A stretch of DNA of 64,000 nt from Dermacoccus nishinomiyaensis (lineage in GTDB: Bacteria; Actinomycetota; Actinomycetes; Actinomycetales; Dermatophilaceae), in NCBI RefSeq assembly GCF_900447535.1, contig NZ_UFXX01000001.1, positions 1,178,001-1,242,000 on the forward strand, written 5' to 3'. Positions within the stretch are counted from its first letter, which is position 1, and each line of letters opens with the position of its first letter. The position numbers and the translations under genes are program-made. Under the pieces are notes generated by a model that was not told where the DNA came from, did not search any database, and saw nothing but the letters and a program-made list of their open reading frames with translations. Shown here in pieces: positions 44,654 to 55,112 of this stretch.

Positions 44654-47600
44654 GTGGCACTCATCCTGCATCGGGAAGCTTCCCCGACCGCGCTCGCCGA
44701 GCAGCTCGGCTCGCTCCTCGCGAGCGATCCGCTCGACGTGTTCGACCGTGAACTCGTCATCGCGCCCTCCCCCGGCGTCGAGCGCTGGCTGAGTCAACGT
44801 CTCGCGCACGAGCTCGGCGCGAACATCGGCGACGACGGGGTGTGCGCCGGGCTGAGCGTCCACACGCCGTACTCGTTCATGTCGTTCGCCCTCGAGCGCG
44901 AGTTCGACGACCCGTGGCACCCCGACCGGCTCGCCTGGCTCGTCCTCGAAGCCGTCGACGCGGCCGTGCAGCGCCCCGGGTTCGAGACGCTCGCCCACCA
45001 CCTCGGGGCCGATGCGCTGCCCGGCGGCGCGTCGAAGAACGACGCGTGGTTCCACCGTGCCCGCCAGTCTCGTCGGTACGCGGTCGCGCGGCGCCTCGCG
45101 GGGCTGTTCGCGCGCTACAGCGACGAGCGTCCCGCGCTCGTTCGTGCCTGGGAGAGCGGTGCCGGCGGCGACGTCGCGCCCGACCTCGCGTGGCAGCCCC
45201 GGTTGTGGCGTGACGTGCTCGACGTGGCGCGCGCGCACGGCATCGACGAGTCGCCCGTCGCGCGGCTCGACCGCGTGTGCACCAGCCTGCGCGACGGCAC
45301 GCTGACGCTGTCCCTGCCGCGGCGCGTCAACTTCTTCGGCTACACGCGGGTGTCGACGGCGACACTCGACCTGTTCGAAGCGATCGCCGCACGTCACGAG
45401 ACGCACCTGTGGCTGCCGCACCCGAGCGACGCCCTCTGGCAGCGGTTGCGCCAGCTCGATTCCGGCGGCCTCCGGCGCCGCGACGACGACAGCGCGCGCG
45501 CCGCGGAGCACCCGTTGCTCGCCACGCTCGGGCGTGACATCCGCGAACTCGAACTGACGCTGCTGCGACGCGACGTCGAGGACGCGAGCGCACCGGCGGC
45601 CGCCCCGTTTGGGCAGGGGCCTGCCGGTGAGGGATCCTCGCGCGGGGCTGCTGCCGGCACGCGCCTCGAGCAGCTGCAGGCCGACATCCGCGCCAACCGC
45701 GCCCCGAGCGCCGTCTCGACCATCGACGACACGACCTCCTTCCAGGTTCACGCCTGTCACGGCCCGGCCCGTCAGGTCGACGCACTGCGCGAGACGCTGC
45801 TGTGGCTGCTCGACGAGTCCAAGGGCAGTCTGCAGCCGCGCGACATCGTCGTCATGTGCCCCGACGTCGAGACGTACGCGCCGCTCATCAAGGCGGCGTT
45901 CGCCTCCGTCGACGACGACGGCGCGCACCATCCCGGTCGGCGTCTGCGCGTGCAGCTCGCCGACCGCGGCCTCGCCGCCACCAACCCCCTCGCCGAGGTG
46001 GCCCTGAGACTGCTCGGCCTCGCCGGCGGGCGCGCCACCGCATCCGAGGTGCTCGACTTCGCGCACCTGCCCGCCGTGCGCCAGAAGTTCGGTTTCGACA
46101 CGGATGCCCTCGACCGCATCAGCCGGTGGGTGCGCACGAGCGGTGCACGTTGGGGTTACGACGCCGAGCACCGCCGCGAGTACGGCCTCCTCGAAATGCC
46201 GGCCAACACGTGGACGCTGGCTCTCGACCGGCTCGCACTCGGCGTCGCGATGAGCGCCGACACAGAAGCTCCGGCGGGCGCCCTGCTGCCGATCGACGAT
46301 CTGGGCACCTCCGACATCGAGACGGCGAGCGCCTTCGTCACCCTCATGACGGAGGTGACGGCGGCCGCCAAGGCCGTGCGCGGCACGAGCTCAGCGGGCG
46401 TCGACCTTACCCGGGGCAGTTTCACGCCGCAGGAATGGTTCGACTGGTTGCGGCGTCACGTGGGCGCCGTCGCTGCTCCGTCACGCGACGAGGCGTGGCA
46501 GCTCGGAGCGTTCGAGCGCGAGTTGGCGTTCCTCGCCGAGGGCAGCACCCGCACCGGTCTGCGCCTCACCGACATGCGCGTCATGCTCGAGCAGCGCTGG
46601 GGCCCGCGCCCGTCGCGCAGCAACTTCCGCAACGGCGCCGTCAGCGTGTGCACGCTGACGCCGATGCGTTCGGTGCCGCACCAGGCCGTCATCCTGCTCG
46701 GCCTCGACGACGAGAGCTTCCCCCGCTCCTTCGTCGCCGACGGTGACGACGCGCTCGCTCGCGACCCTCATCTCGGCGAGCGCGACCCGCGCAGTGAGGA
46801 CAGGCAACTGCTCCTCGATGCCGTCATGGCGTCGCGCAAGCACCTCATCGCGTTCTACTCGGGCTTCGACGAGCGTGACGGCACTCGCCGCCCGCCCGCC
46901 GTCCCGCTGCAGGAGCTCATCGCCGCGGCCGCCGCGACCGGCGCGCCGACCCCCGAGGACGCCGAGCGTCACCCCTTCGAGTTCGTCCACCCGCTGCAAC
47001 CGTTCGACGAACGCAACTTCACGTTCAGTTCACCCCTGCCGGGTGGCTCGTACGACGCGGCCGCGCTCGCCGGCGCGCGTTCGTTGCGGCAGGCGCGTGA
47101 GAGCGGACGCGACGTCGCCGACGAGACCTCGCTGCCGCCGCTGCTCACCGGCCTGCTGCCGGCCCGCGAACCCCGTGACGTCACCCTCGACGAGCTCGTG
47201 AGGTTCATCGAGAACCCGGCCCGCACGTTCCTGTCCGACCGGCTGCAGACGGGCGTCACGTACGAGGCCGACGAGACCGAGGATGCGCTACCGATCGACC
47301 TCGACCCGCTCGAACAGTGGGCCGTCGGCGATCGCCTCCTGCGTCGCACCCTCAGCGGGGTGCCGCTGGAGCAGGCGAGCGCCGAGGAGAGCCACAGTGG
47401 CGCGTTGCCACCGAGCCCGCTGCCGTCGAAGATCGGCGACATCACGCGCAAGGTCGGCGCCATCCTTCAGGGCCTGCCGCCGGGTGAGCGACGCAGTATC
47501 GACGTGTCGATCCCCCTCACGCTCAACGGGCCGAGCGGGCCGGCCTCCGTCCGGCTGACGGGTGTCGTCCCGCACGTCATCGGCGACGAGATCCAGATCG

Positions 47601-48091
47601 TCAACTACAGCTCCGTCAGTGCTCGGCACCTCGCGCGGGCCTGGGTGAGCGTCCTCGCGGTCGCCGCCTCGCGTCCTGGGCAGGAGTGGAGCGCCGCCGT
47701 GCGCGGCAAGTACGGCGAGTGCCGCCTCACCGCACCCGATGACCCGCTCGGCGCGCTCACCGACCTCGCGGCCCTGCGCCTCGACGGTCTGCGCGCGCCC
47801 CTGCCGGTGCCGGCGAAGACGTCGCTCGCGTTCATCGAGGGCTACCGCACCGGGCGACGCTCGCGCAACGCCACCGAAGAACTCGCCCTCAACGTCGGGG
47901 CGAGCAAGGCCCGCCCGGTCTGGGAAGGCACCTTCGATCGCGAGGGAGAACGCGACGACCCCTGGTGGCAGCGCGTTTACGCGCCACAGGTGCCCTCACT
48001 CGACCGGCTCAATGCGGGCAACGTGTTCATCGACCGGAGCAAACGGCTGTGGATGCCGCTGCTCGACCAGAAGGGACCGATCGGGCGATGA
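44654..48091 (+). CDS. recC: Exodeoxyribonuclease V subunit gamma
   Basis: A 1145-residue protein, close to E. coli RecC (1122). It begins MALILHREASPTALAEQLGS with GTG start, followed by the RecC-typical ELVIAPSPGVERWLSQRLA, VCAGLSVHTPYSFM and DEVALLD-like inactive helicase elements, and has QAVILLGLDDESFPRS near residue 680. RecC binds RecB and RecD and recognises Chi sites. A further 56 codons are open upstream but look non-coding. The stop overlaps the recB start. Confidence 0.93.
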   Translation: MALILHREASPTALAEQLGSLLASDPLDVFDRELVIAPSPGVERWLSQRLAHELGANIGDDGVCAGLSVHTPYSFMSFALEREFDDPWHPDRLAWLVLEAVDAAVQRPGFETLAHHLGADALPGGASKNDAWFHRARQSRRYAVARRLAGLFARYSDERPALVRAWESGAGGDVAPDLAWQPRLWRDVLDVARAHGIDESPVARLDRVCTSLRDGTLTLSLPRRVNFFGYTRVSTATLDLFEAIAARHETHLWLPHPSDALWQRLRQLDSGGLRRRDDDSARAAEHPLLATLGRDIRELELTLLRRDVEDASAPAAAPFGQGPAGEGSSRGAAAGTRLEQLQADIRANRAPSAVSTIDDTTSFQVHACHGPARQVDALRETLLWLLDESKGSLQPRDIVVMCPDVETYAPLIKAAFASVDDDGAHHPGRRLRVQLADRGLAATNPLAEVALRLLGLAGGRATASEVLDFAHLPAVRQKFGFDTDALDRISRWVRTSGARWGYDAEHRREYGLLEMPANTWTLALDRLALGVAMSADTEAPAGALLPIDDLGTSDIETASAFVTLMTEVTAAAKAVRGTSSAGVDLTRGSFTPQEWFDWLRRHVGAVAAPSRDEAWQLGAFERELAFLAEGSTRTGLRLTDMRVMLEQRWGPRPSRSNFRNGAVSVCTLTPMRSVPHQAVILLGLDDESFPRSFVADGDDALARDPHLGERDPRSEDRQLLLDAVMASRKHLIAFYSGFDERDGTRRPPAVPLQELIAAAAATGAPTPEDAERHPFEFVHPLQPFDERNFTFSSPLPGGSYDAAALAGARSLRQARESGRDVADETSLPPLLTGLLPAREPRDVTLDELVRFIENPARTFLSDRLQTGVTYEADETEDALPIDLDPLEQWAVGDRLLRRTLSGVPLEQASAEESHSGALPPSPLPSKIGDITRKVGAILQGLPPGERRSIDVSIPLTLNGPSGPASVRLTGVVPHVIGDEIQIVNYSSVSARHLARAWVSVLAVAASRPGQEWSAAVRGKYGECRLTAPDDPLGALTDLAALRLDGLRAPLPVPAKTSLAFIEGYRTGRRSRNATEELALNVGASKARPVWEGTFDREGERDDPWWQRVYAPQVPSLDRLNAGNVFIDRSKRLWMPLLDQKGPIGR

Positions 48092-51000
48092 CCGAGACCC
48101 CAGCACCCGTCGCGACGAACCCGCTCGGGGCACCCGCGCCGCCGCCGTCCGTGCAGTTCGACGTCACGGCGCCCATCCCGCACGGCACGACCCTCATCGA
48201 GGCGAGCGCCGGAACGGGCAAGACCTGGACGCTGAGCGCCCTCGTGACCCGTCTCGTGGCCGAGGAGGGGCTACCGCTCGAGGAACTGCTCGTCGTGACG
48301 TTCTCCCGCGCCGCCAGCCAAGAACTGCGCGAACGCGTGCGCGAACAGCTCGAACGCGTGCTCACGCGGCTGCGGCAGGCGCCCCGCGACGACGACGGCG
48401 TCCTCGTCGCAGCCCTGCGCAGCGACGACCCAGGCATGCTCGCCGAGCGCTGCGACCGCCTCGCCCGGGCGCTCGCGTCGTTCGACTCGGCGCTCATCGC
48501 GACGATCCACCAGTTCTGCCACGACGTGCTCAAGGGCCTCGGCGTCGCCGGCGATTCCGACTCGTTCGCGACGCTCGTCGAGGACACGACCGGCCTGCGC
48601 GACGAGGTCATCGACGACCTTTACGTCGCCCGCCGCGCGCAGGATCCGTCGTTCGACCTCTCGCACGAGCGGGCACGATTCATCGGCCACTGCGTATTGA
48701 CGAACACCGGCGCCGCCCTCGACGCGCCCGCCGACGACAGCCAACGCGCCGTCATCGACTTCGCTGAGGCGCTGCGCAACGAGTACGCGCGCCGCAAGCG
48801 CCGCGCCGGCATCCTCGAGTACGACGACCTGCTCGTCGACCTGCGCACCGCACTGCGTGCAACCCCGTCGATCGCCCGCGAACGGATGCGGGCGCGGTGG
48901 AGTGTCGTGCTCGTCGACGAGTTCCAGGACACCGACCCCGTGCAATGGGAGGTCTTCCAGACGGCGTTCTCGGAGGCGGGCCGCTCCCTCATCCTCGTCG
49001 GCGACCCCAAGCAGGCGATCTACGGTTTCCGCGGCGGCGACGTCCACACCTACCTGCGGGCGTCGCAGACCGCCGAGCACCGTTCGACGCTGCCGACGAA
49101 CTACCGCAGCGACGGCCCGCTCGTCGACGCCCTCGGCCGCCTCATGGGCAACGTGACGCTCTCGCCCGGCATCGTCGCGCACCCCGTCACCGCCGACCGC
49201 GAGACGTCCCGCCTCGTCGGCGACGCCGCGCCGATCGAGATGCGCTGGGTCAACGGTGACCCGCTGCCCGCAGCTGGCGCGCGCAGCGCCGTCGCGCACG
49301 ACCTCGCGGTGCGCGCCAGCGAGCTGCTGGCGAGCGGGACGACGTTCGCCGACGCGCCGCTCGCGCCGCACCACATGGCGGTCCTCGCGCGCACCCACGC
49401 ACAGCTGCTCCAGGTCCGCGAGCAGCTGCGTGCCGCCGGCATCCCCGCCGTGATGATGAGTGGCGACTCCGTACTGCGCAGCAGCGCCGGGGCCTGGTGG
49501 CTCGAGCTCCTGCTCGCCCTCGAACAACCCCATCGCGCGCAGCGCGTGCGAGCGGCGTGCCTGACGCCCCTCATCGGCTGGGACGTCGCCCGCATCGACG
49601 CACTCGAGACGGCCGACGCCGACGAATCCGCCGAACTCGTCCACGCGCTCGCGGCGCAGTTCGACGAGGGCGGCATCCCCGCCGTCGTGGATGCGCTGCG
49701 AGCGCACGGCATGCTCGAACGCCTCCTCGCCCGCGTCGGCGGCGAACGCGACGTCACCGACATCGAGCACTGCGCGCAGTTGCTGACGGAGCGTCAGCTC
49801 GCGACCGGCGGCGGCATCGCGGCGCTCGTCGCGTGGGTGCAGGAGCAGAGCGCCGCGGATGCCAAGGTCACCGCCGACGCGCGCCTCATGCGTCTCGACT
49901 CCGACGCGCAGGCCGTGACACTGTCGACCATCCACGCGAGCAAGGGGCTGCAGTACCCCGTCGTCTTCGCGCCGACGCTGTGGAACCGATGGGACAAGGA
50001 CCGCTCGGTTCCCGACATCGTCTACACCGAGGCGGGCCGTGTCGTCTCGTTCGATCCGGGCGTCATCAACGCGTCGCGATCGCACGAGGAGGCCTCCGGC
50101 GAGGAGATGCGCCTCGCGTACGTGGCGATGACGCGCGCGCAGAGCAAGGTGGTGTTGTGGTGGGCACCGACGGCACGCAGTACCTCGAAGAGCGCTCTGC
50201 ACCGGCTGCTGTTCGGTCAGGCCGCCGACCCCGCGTCGCTGGGAGAACTGCTGACGCGCCGCACGAGCGACAAGCGCAGCGAGGTCATCACCACGACCGA
50301 GCAGAACGGCCTGCCGCGCGGTGACAAGCTGTTCGAGACCCTCCAGACCTGGGCTGAACACCGGGCCTTCACCCTCACCGAGGTCGTGCCCGGCGCCAAG
50401 CCGACGCCCGTTCACGTCGCCGTCTCGAGCGACGAGATGAACCTCTCACGGTTCGACCCACGCCTCGTCGACACGTCCTGGCGACGCACGTCGTACTCCG
50501 CGCTGTCGGCCGCCGGCGAGCGCGCCGACGAGCTGGCGGGCGTCGTCAGCGAGCCCGACGCCGTCGGCGCCCAGCTCGACCCGGACGTCGACCTCGCGCT
50601 GCCGCAGGCGCCGTCGGCGCCCGATGTCCTGGGGGCTGACGCTCTCTCCCCCATGCACGACCAGCCGCTCGGCGCGACGTTCGGCTCGCTCGTGCACGGT
50701 GTGCTCGAGGAGGCCGACTTCCAGGCCGACGACCTCGACGCCGAGCTGCACCGGCACATCGTCGAACAACAGCTGCGCTGGCCGGCCGACGTCGACGTCG
50801 ACGCCCTCGTCGAAGCGCTGCGCGGGGTGCTCGCCACCCCGTTCGGGCCCCTGGCCGACGACGTGTGCCTGCGTCGGATCGCAACGAGCGACCGCATCGC
50901 CGAGATGGACTTCGAGATCCCCCTCGGTGGCGGTGACACCCCCCACGCCCGGGCGACCCTGCGTGCGTTCGCCGACGTCCTGCGCCGTCACCTGCCGGAA

Positions 51001-51471
51001 GACGACCCGCTGCGTCCCTACGCCGACCACCTCGAAGCCTCCCTGCTCGGCGAGGAGACGCTGCGCGGGTACCTGACCGGCTCGATCGACCTGACGTTCC
51101 GTCACGGCGGGCGCTATTTCGTCGTCGACTACAAGACGAACCGCCTGGGTGATCCGGATGCCCCGCTCACGTTGTCTGCTTACGGCCCCGAGGCCCTCGC
51201 CGCGGCGATGAATCACTCGTCCTACCCGCTGCAGGCAATTCTGTACGCCGTCGTCCTGCACCGCTACCTGCGCTGGCGCCTGCCCGGCTACGACCCCGAG
51301 ACCCACCTCGGCGGCGTCATGTATCTCTACGTGCGTGGCATGGCGGGGGCTGACACGCCCCGCGGTGACGACGACACCCCCTTCGGCGTCTTCACGTGGC
51401 GCCCACCGGCAGCGCTCGTCGTCGCGCTGTCCGCCATCATCGACGGTCGCGAGCGAGGGAGGCTGCGATGA
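48088..51471 (+). CDS. recB: Exodeoxyribonuclease V subunit beta
   Basis: A 1127-residue UvrD-type helicase and nuclease. Walker A IEASAGTGKTWTL (39-46 core), FSRAASQELRERV, LVDEFQDTDPVQWEVF, VGDPKQAIYGFRGGD, TLSTIHASKGLQYPVVF and VAMTRAQSKV are helicase motifs. The C-terminal nuclease has LTGSIDLTF and FVVDYKTNRLG (about 1010-1020) with metal-binding Asp and Lys. It unwinds and degrades DNA ends until Chi. ATGA overlap with recC. Confidence 0.95.
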   Translation: MTETPAPVATNPLGAPAPPPSVQFDVTAPIPHGTTLIEASAGTGKTWTLSALVTRLVAEEGLPLEELLVVTFSRAASQELRERVREQLERVLTRLRQAPRDDDGVLVAALRSDDPGMLAERCDRLARALASFDSALIATIHQFCHDVLKGLGVAGDSDSFATLVEDTTGLRDEVIDDLYVARRAQDPSFDLSHERARFIGHCVLTNTGAALDAPADDSQRAVIDFAEALRNEYARRKRRAGILEYDDLLVDLRTALRATPSIARERMRARWSVVLVDEFQDTDPVQWEVFQTAFSEAGRSLILVGDPKQAIYGFRGGDVHTYLRASQTAEHRSTLPTNYRSDGPLVDALGRLMGNVTLSPGIVAHPVTADRETSRLVGDAAPIEMRWVNGDPLPAAGARSAVAHDLAVRASELLASGTTFADAPLAPHHMAVLARTHAQLLQVREQLRAAGIPAVMMSGDSVLRSSAGAWWLELLLALEQPHRAQRVRAACLTPLIGWDVARIDALETADADESAELVHALAAQFDEGGIPAVVDALRAHGMLERLLARVGGERDVTDIEHCAQLLTERQLATGGGIAALVAWVQEQSAADAKVTADARLMRLDSDAQAVTLSTIHASKGLQYPVVFAPTLWNRWDKDRSVPDIVYTEAGRVVSFDPGVINASRSHEEASGEEMRLAYVAMTRAQSKVVLWWAPTARSTSKSALHRLLFGQAADPASLGELLTRRTSDKRSEVITTTEQNGLPRGDKLFETLQTWAEHRAFTLTEVVPGAKPTPVHVAVSSDEMNLSRFDPRLVDTSWRRTSYSALSAAGERADELAGVVSEPDAVGAQLDPDVDLALPQAPSAPDVLGADALSPMHDQPLGATFGSLVHGVLEEADFQADDLDAELHRHIVEQQLRWPADVDVDALVEALRGVLATPFGPLADDVCLRRIATSDRIAEMDFEIPLGGGDTPHARATLRAFADVLRRHLPEDDPLRPYADHLEASLLGEETLRGYLTGSIDLTFRHGGRYFVVDYKTNRLGDPDAPLTLSAYGPEALAAAMNHSSYPLQAILYAVVLHRYLRWRLPGYDPETHLGGVMYLYVRGMAGADTPRGDDDTPFGVFTWRPPAALVVALSAIIDGRERGRLR

Positions 51472-53336
51472 CCAACCACCATGTCGAGACTGCGCCCGAA
51501 TCGGCGGTTGTCGCACCCGACGCGGGTCGCGCAGACGGACGCCACCCACTCGACGTCCTCGCCGAGCACGAGTTCGTCAGCCGCGGCGACGAACTCGTGG
51601 CCCGTCGCATCGCCCGCGCCGTGGGTGAACCCGACGGGTGGCCGCTCGCGCTGCTCGCTCTCGCCGTACGCGCGGCCCGAGAAGGATCGAGCGCGCTCGA
51701 CCTCACAGGCGTCGCCACGACGGGCGCCGAGGTCGCGCGTGACCAGGAGGACGAGGTCGACCTCGCGGTGATGACGCTCGCCGAGGTGATCGCCGTGCCC
51801 GACCCTGCGGCCCTCGCCGATCTCGTGCGTGCGAGTGCGCTCGCGCACCAAGGCGTCGTGCACGTGCGCGGCGACGGCGCGGACGCCGCAGATCCGCCGC
51901 TGCTCATCATGGATCGTCATGACCGCGACGAGAACCTCATCGCCGACCTCATCGCACAGCGGCAATCACTGCTGGCTCCCCTCACCACGCAGTCGCAGGC
52001 CGAGGCCGACGTGGCCATCGCCGGCATCGCGCTCGACGACGCGCAGCGCGGAGCGGTGCACTCGGTCCTGACGCGATCGCTGACCGTCCTCACCGGTGGC
52101 CCGGGCATGGGCAAGACCTACACGCTCGCTGCGATCATCCGCGCCGCCCACGCGGGGCTCGGAGCCGACCTACGCCTTGCGCTCGCGGCTCCCACCGGCA
52201 AGGCGGCGGCGCGCATGACGGAGTCGTTGCGTGAGAACGGCGTCAGCCCCGACGCGGCCCCCGACGCCATCACCCTGCATCGCTTGCTCGGGTGGGATCG
52301 CACGAACTCGCAGCGCTTCGTGCACGACGCGAGCAACCCGCTGCCGCACGATCTCGTCGTCGTCGACGAGGCGTCGATGCTGTCGCTCGCGATGACGGCG
52401 CGCCTGCTCGAAGCGCTCAAGCCGACGGCGCGCCTGCTCCTCGTCGGCGACCCCGATCAGCTCGCATCCGTCGAGGCCGGTTCGGTGCTGAGCGACCTCG
52501 TCTCCGGGCTCGACGACGCGCAGATCGTGCGCCTCACGACGCATCACCGGCTCAGCGAATCCCGCCGCGATCTCGCGCTGGCCTTCGCGGCGCCGACGCC
52601 GGACGAACAGGTCGCGGGCGTCACCGCGGTGCTGCGCGGTGGGCGCGGCGACGTCGAACACCTCAGCGAGGGCGACGTCGACCTGGCCGCGCTGCCGCAC
52701 GTCGCGGAATCGGCGTGGCAGCTGCGTCAGGCGGCCGCTGCCGGGGATCGTGACGCGGCGCTGGGCGCCCTGCGTCACCACCGTCTCCTGTGCGCGCACC
52801 GCACCGGACCGTACGGTGTCGCCCGCTGGAACCGCCTCGTCGAGGCCTCGCTCGCCGATCGGGGCGTCGACATCGTGGCGGGCCGCATGTACGTCGGCCG
52901 GCCCGTCATCGTGACGAAGAACGACCCGAGCCTCGGGCTTTTCAACGGTGACACGGGCGTCGTCATCGACGCGGGCGGGCACCTCGTCGTCCTCGTCGAC
53001 CGCGGGCAGAAGGCGGGCGAGGAGACGAAGAAACGCACCGAGTTCTCACCGTGGCGCCTGGCCGACGTCGAGACGATGCACGCGATGACGGTGCACAAGG
53101 CGCAGGGCAGCCAGGCCGAGCACGTCACGGTCATCGTGCCGCCGGTCAGTTCGCGGCTGCTGACGCGCGAGATGCTCTACACCGCGCTGACCCGCGCGAG
53201 TGCGCACCTCACCGTCGTCGGCACGGACGACGCCATCGAGCACGCGGTGCGCACCCCGGTGCGCCGAGCGTCAGGGCTGGCGCGGCGCCTGCGTGAGACG
53301 AACATCCAGCGCGAGACGAAAACCGAGAATGGATAG
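51468..53336 (+). CDS. recD: Exodeoxyribonuclease V subunit alpha
   Basis: A 622-residue 5'-3' helicase (SF1B). Walker A LTGGPGMGKTYTL (about 205-217), LAAPTGKAAARM, LVVVDEASMLSLAM, LLLVGDPDQLASVEAGSVL, and TVHKAQGSQAEHVTVI with YTALTRA near the end. The N-terminal about 170 residues bind RecC. Start overlaps the recB stop, so the three subunits are made together. Confidence 0.95.
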   Translation: MTNHHVETAPESAVVAPDAGRADGRHPLDVLAEHEFVSRGDELVARRIARAVGEPDGWPLALLALAVRAAREGSSALDLTGVATTGAEVARDQEDEVDLAVMTLAEVIAVPDPAALADLVRASALAHQGVVHVRGDGADAADPPLLIMDRHDRDENLIADLIAQRQSLLAPLTTQSQAEADVAIAGIALDDAQRGAVHSVLTRSLTVLTGGPGMGKTYTLAAIIRAAHAGLGADLRLALAAPTGKAAARMTESLRENGVSPDAAPDAITLHRLLGWDRTNSQRFVHDASNPLPHDLVVVDEASMLSLAMTARLLEALKPTARLLLVGDPDQLASVEAGSVLSDLVSGLDDAQIVRLTTHHRLSESRRDLALAFAAPTPDEQVAGVTAVLRGGRGDVEHLSEGDVDLAALPHVAESAWQLRQAAAAGDRDAALGALRHHRLLCAHRTGPYGVARWNRLVEASLADRGVDIVAGRMYVGRPVIVTKNDPSLGLFNGDTGVVIDAGGHLVVLVDRGQKAGEETKKRTEFSPWRLADVETMHAMTVHKAQGSQAEHVTVIVPPVSSRLLTREMLYTALTRASAHLTVVGTDDAIEHAVRTPVRRASGLARRLRETNIQRETKTENG

Positions 53337-53405
53337 ATTTCTGATGCACTGACCGGTGTCACCTGCCCCGCCGGGATCACCCGGCCCGACGACCGATGGA
53401 GAAGC

Positions 53406-54323
53406 GTGGCTGACGAGCAGCGCCAAGGCACGATCTACGGCTTCCTCGCCTACCTGGCGTGGGGTCTGTTTCCGCTGTACTTCCATGCCCTCGAACCGGC
53501 GGGCGCGTGGGAGATCCTCAGCCATCGCATCCTGTGGACGCTGCTGCTGTGTCTCGTCCTGCTGGCGATCACCCGCAATCTGGGCTTCCTGGGCGGGTTG
53601 TTCAGGGACGCGCGCAGGCTCGGCGCCATCACGATCGCGGCGCTCCTCATCGCCGCGAACTGGACGATCTACGTCGTCGCCGTGACGAGCGGCCACGTCA
53701 CCGAGGCCGCGCTCGGGTACTTCCTCAACCCTCTCGTGACGGTGATGCTCGGCGTCCTCGTGCTCGGTGAGAAGCTGCGGCGTCTGCAGTGGCTCGCCGT
53801 CGCGATCGGTGTCGTCGCGTGCGTCTACCTCGCGATCGACTACGGCAGCCCGCCGTGGATCTCCATCTCCCTCGCGCTGTCGTTCGCCGCATACGGCCTC
53901 ATGAAGAAGCGCATCGGCGGCCACCTCAGCGCCCTCGAAGGGCTGACAGCGGAGACCGTCGTCCTCGCGCCGTTGGCCGCCGCGCTGCTGCTGTTCGTGC
54001 TGCCGTCGAAGGATCTGACGTGGAGCGGGCACGGCGTCTCGCACAGCGTTCTGCTCGCCTTCAGCGGCGTCGCGACGGCCATCCCGCTGCTGCTGTTCGC
54101 CGCCGCTGCCCGTCGCATCCCGCTGACGACGATCGGGCTGCTGCAGTTCATGACGCCGATCATGCAGTTGCTGTGCGGCGTGCTCGTACTCGGCGAGCAC
54201 ATCAGTGCCGGACGCTGGGTCGGCTTCGGCCTCGTGTGGCTCGCCCTCGTCGCCCTGACGCTCGACTCGCTGCAGCACGCCACCCGCAGCCGCCGCGCCC
54301 GACGCGTCGCAGCCGCCGCCTGA
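53406..54323 (+). CDS. rarD: RarD-type EamA transporter
   Basis: A 305-residue membrane protein with ten predicted helices in two EamA repeats. It begins MADEQRQGTIYGFLAYLAWG and has FPLYFHALEPAGAWEILSHR, NWTIYVVAVTSGHVTEAALG, YFLNPLVTVMLGVLVLGEKL and TIGLLQFMTPIMQLL. RarD was named for chloramphenicol sensitivity, but substrates are not known. GTG start with GGAGAA upstream. It follows recD by 69 bases on the same strand; functional link is unlikely. Confidence 0.9.
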   Translation: MADEQRQGTIYGFLAYLAWGLFPLYFHALEPAGAWEILSHRILWTLLLCLVLLAITRNLGFLGGLFRDARRLGAITIAALLIAANWTIYVVAVTSGHVTEAALGYFLNPLVTVMLGVLVLGEKLRRLQWLAVAIGVVACVYLAIDYGSPPWISISLALSFAAYGLMKKRIGGHLSALEGLTAETVVLAPLAAALLLFVLPSKDLTWSGHGVSHSVLLAFSGVATAIPLLLFAAAARRIPLTTIGLLQFMTPIMQLLCGVLVLGEHISAGRWVGFGLVWLALVALTLDSLQHATRSRRARRVAAAA

Positions 54324-54329
54324 ACACGC

Positions 54330-54968
54330 AGCCACTCGGATCATGGCGCCGACGCGCGCCGGGTCAGCGAGGTCATGCCACGTCAACCGCACGACGATGA
54401 AGCCAAGACGCTCAAGACGCAGGTGACGCAGCTTCTCGGCCTGCAGGGCGCGCGGGCTGTCGTACTTGCCGAGCCCGTCGAACTCGATGAGGACACGAGT
54501 ACTGCAACCCGGAAATCAGCCCGGGCGAAGACGTGGCCCGTCTCGTCGCGAATCGGGTGTTGCGGCTCCAAGGCGATCCCGTAGGTGTGGCACAACCAGC
54601 GCAGCCGGCTCTCCCCCGGCGACTCGACCCGGGCGTCCGCGAGATCGACGACGACGCGCGCCATGCTCACCCCCCTTGCGACGGTCATAGAGGGCAAGCA
54701 CGTCTGGCAGTGCCGTGAGCGTGGCGGCAACACGGCGTCGCGCCAATTCGCGGCGCCACACCGCCGGATTCTCGGACGTCGGCGGCGTCACGATGTGATA
54801 GCTGCCGTTGCCGAGCGATTCGAGCCAACCGTCACGGACCCAGCGTCGGACGTGGTCATGCGTCAGCCCATGGGTGGCGAGTTCACTCACGTGCAGATGA
54901 TGGGGTCCGTGCTGCATTCGCTGCCGCAGCAGCTCGGGTGGCGGATTCACTCTCACACTGTCGCCCAT
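54330..54968 (-). pseudogene. DUF559 / AbiEi-like protein, two frameshifts
   Basis: Three frames are needed. The first, starting MGDSVRVNPPPELLRQRMQH, has a winged-helix region GLTHDHVRRWVRDGWLESLG. After a run of six C on the plus strand (54670-54675) the second continues MARVVVDLADARVESPGESR, LRWLCHTYGIALEPQ. Near 54490-54503 it changes to the third, VLIEFDGLGKYDSPRALQAE and FIVVRLTWHDLADPARVGAM. Together this is a vsr-like DUF559 nuclease-fold protein with an N-terminal AbiEi-type wing. No in-frame stop is found before rarD, so the 3' end is lost too. Confidence 0.8.
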
Positions 54969-55024
54969 CGAGGGCACGGCGTGCTGGGCGAACGACGTCG
55001 CCCTGTGGACAACCAACCACGATC

Positions 55025-55077
55025 GAGCGAATCGGTGGGATCAAGCACTGCAGCGCTCGATCCCACCGATTTCGCTC
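55025..55077 (-). terminator. Hairpin after lactone oxidase gene
   Basis: Arms GAGCGAATCGGTGGGATC and its complement with one extra T enclose a 16-base loop, 36 bases downstream of the lactone-oxidase stop. Confidence 0.65.
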
Positions 55078-55112
55078 GTGTTCGGCCCGGCTCGGCCCCG
55101 TGCGCCCAGCCG

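Noticed and set aside
48271-50415. Minus-strand open frame of 714 codons over recB
   Set aside because: Antisense to intact RecB motifs; no start signal or recognisable domain.
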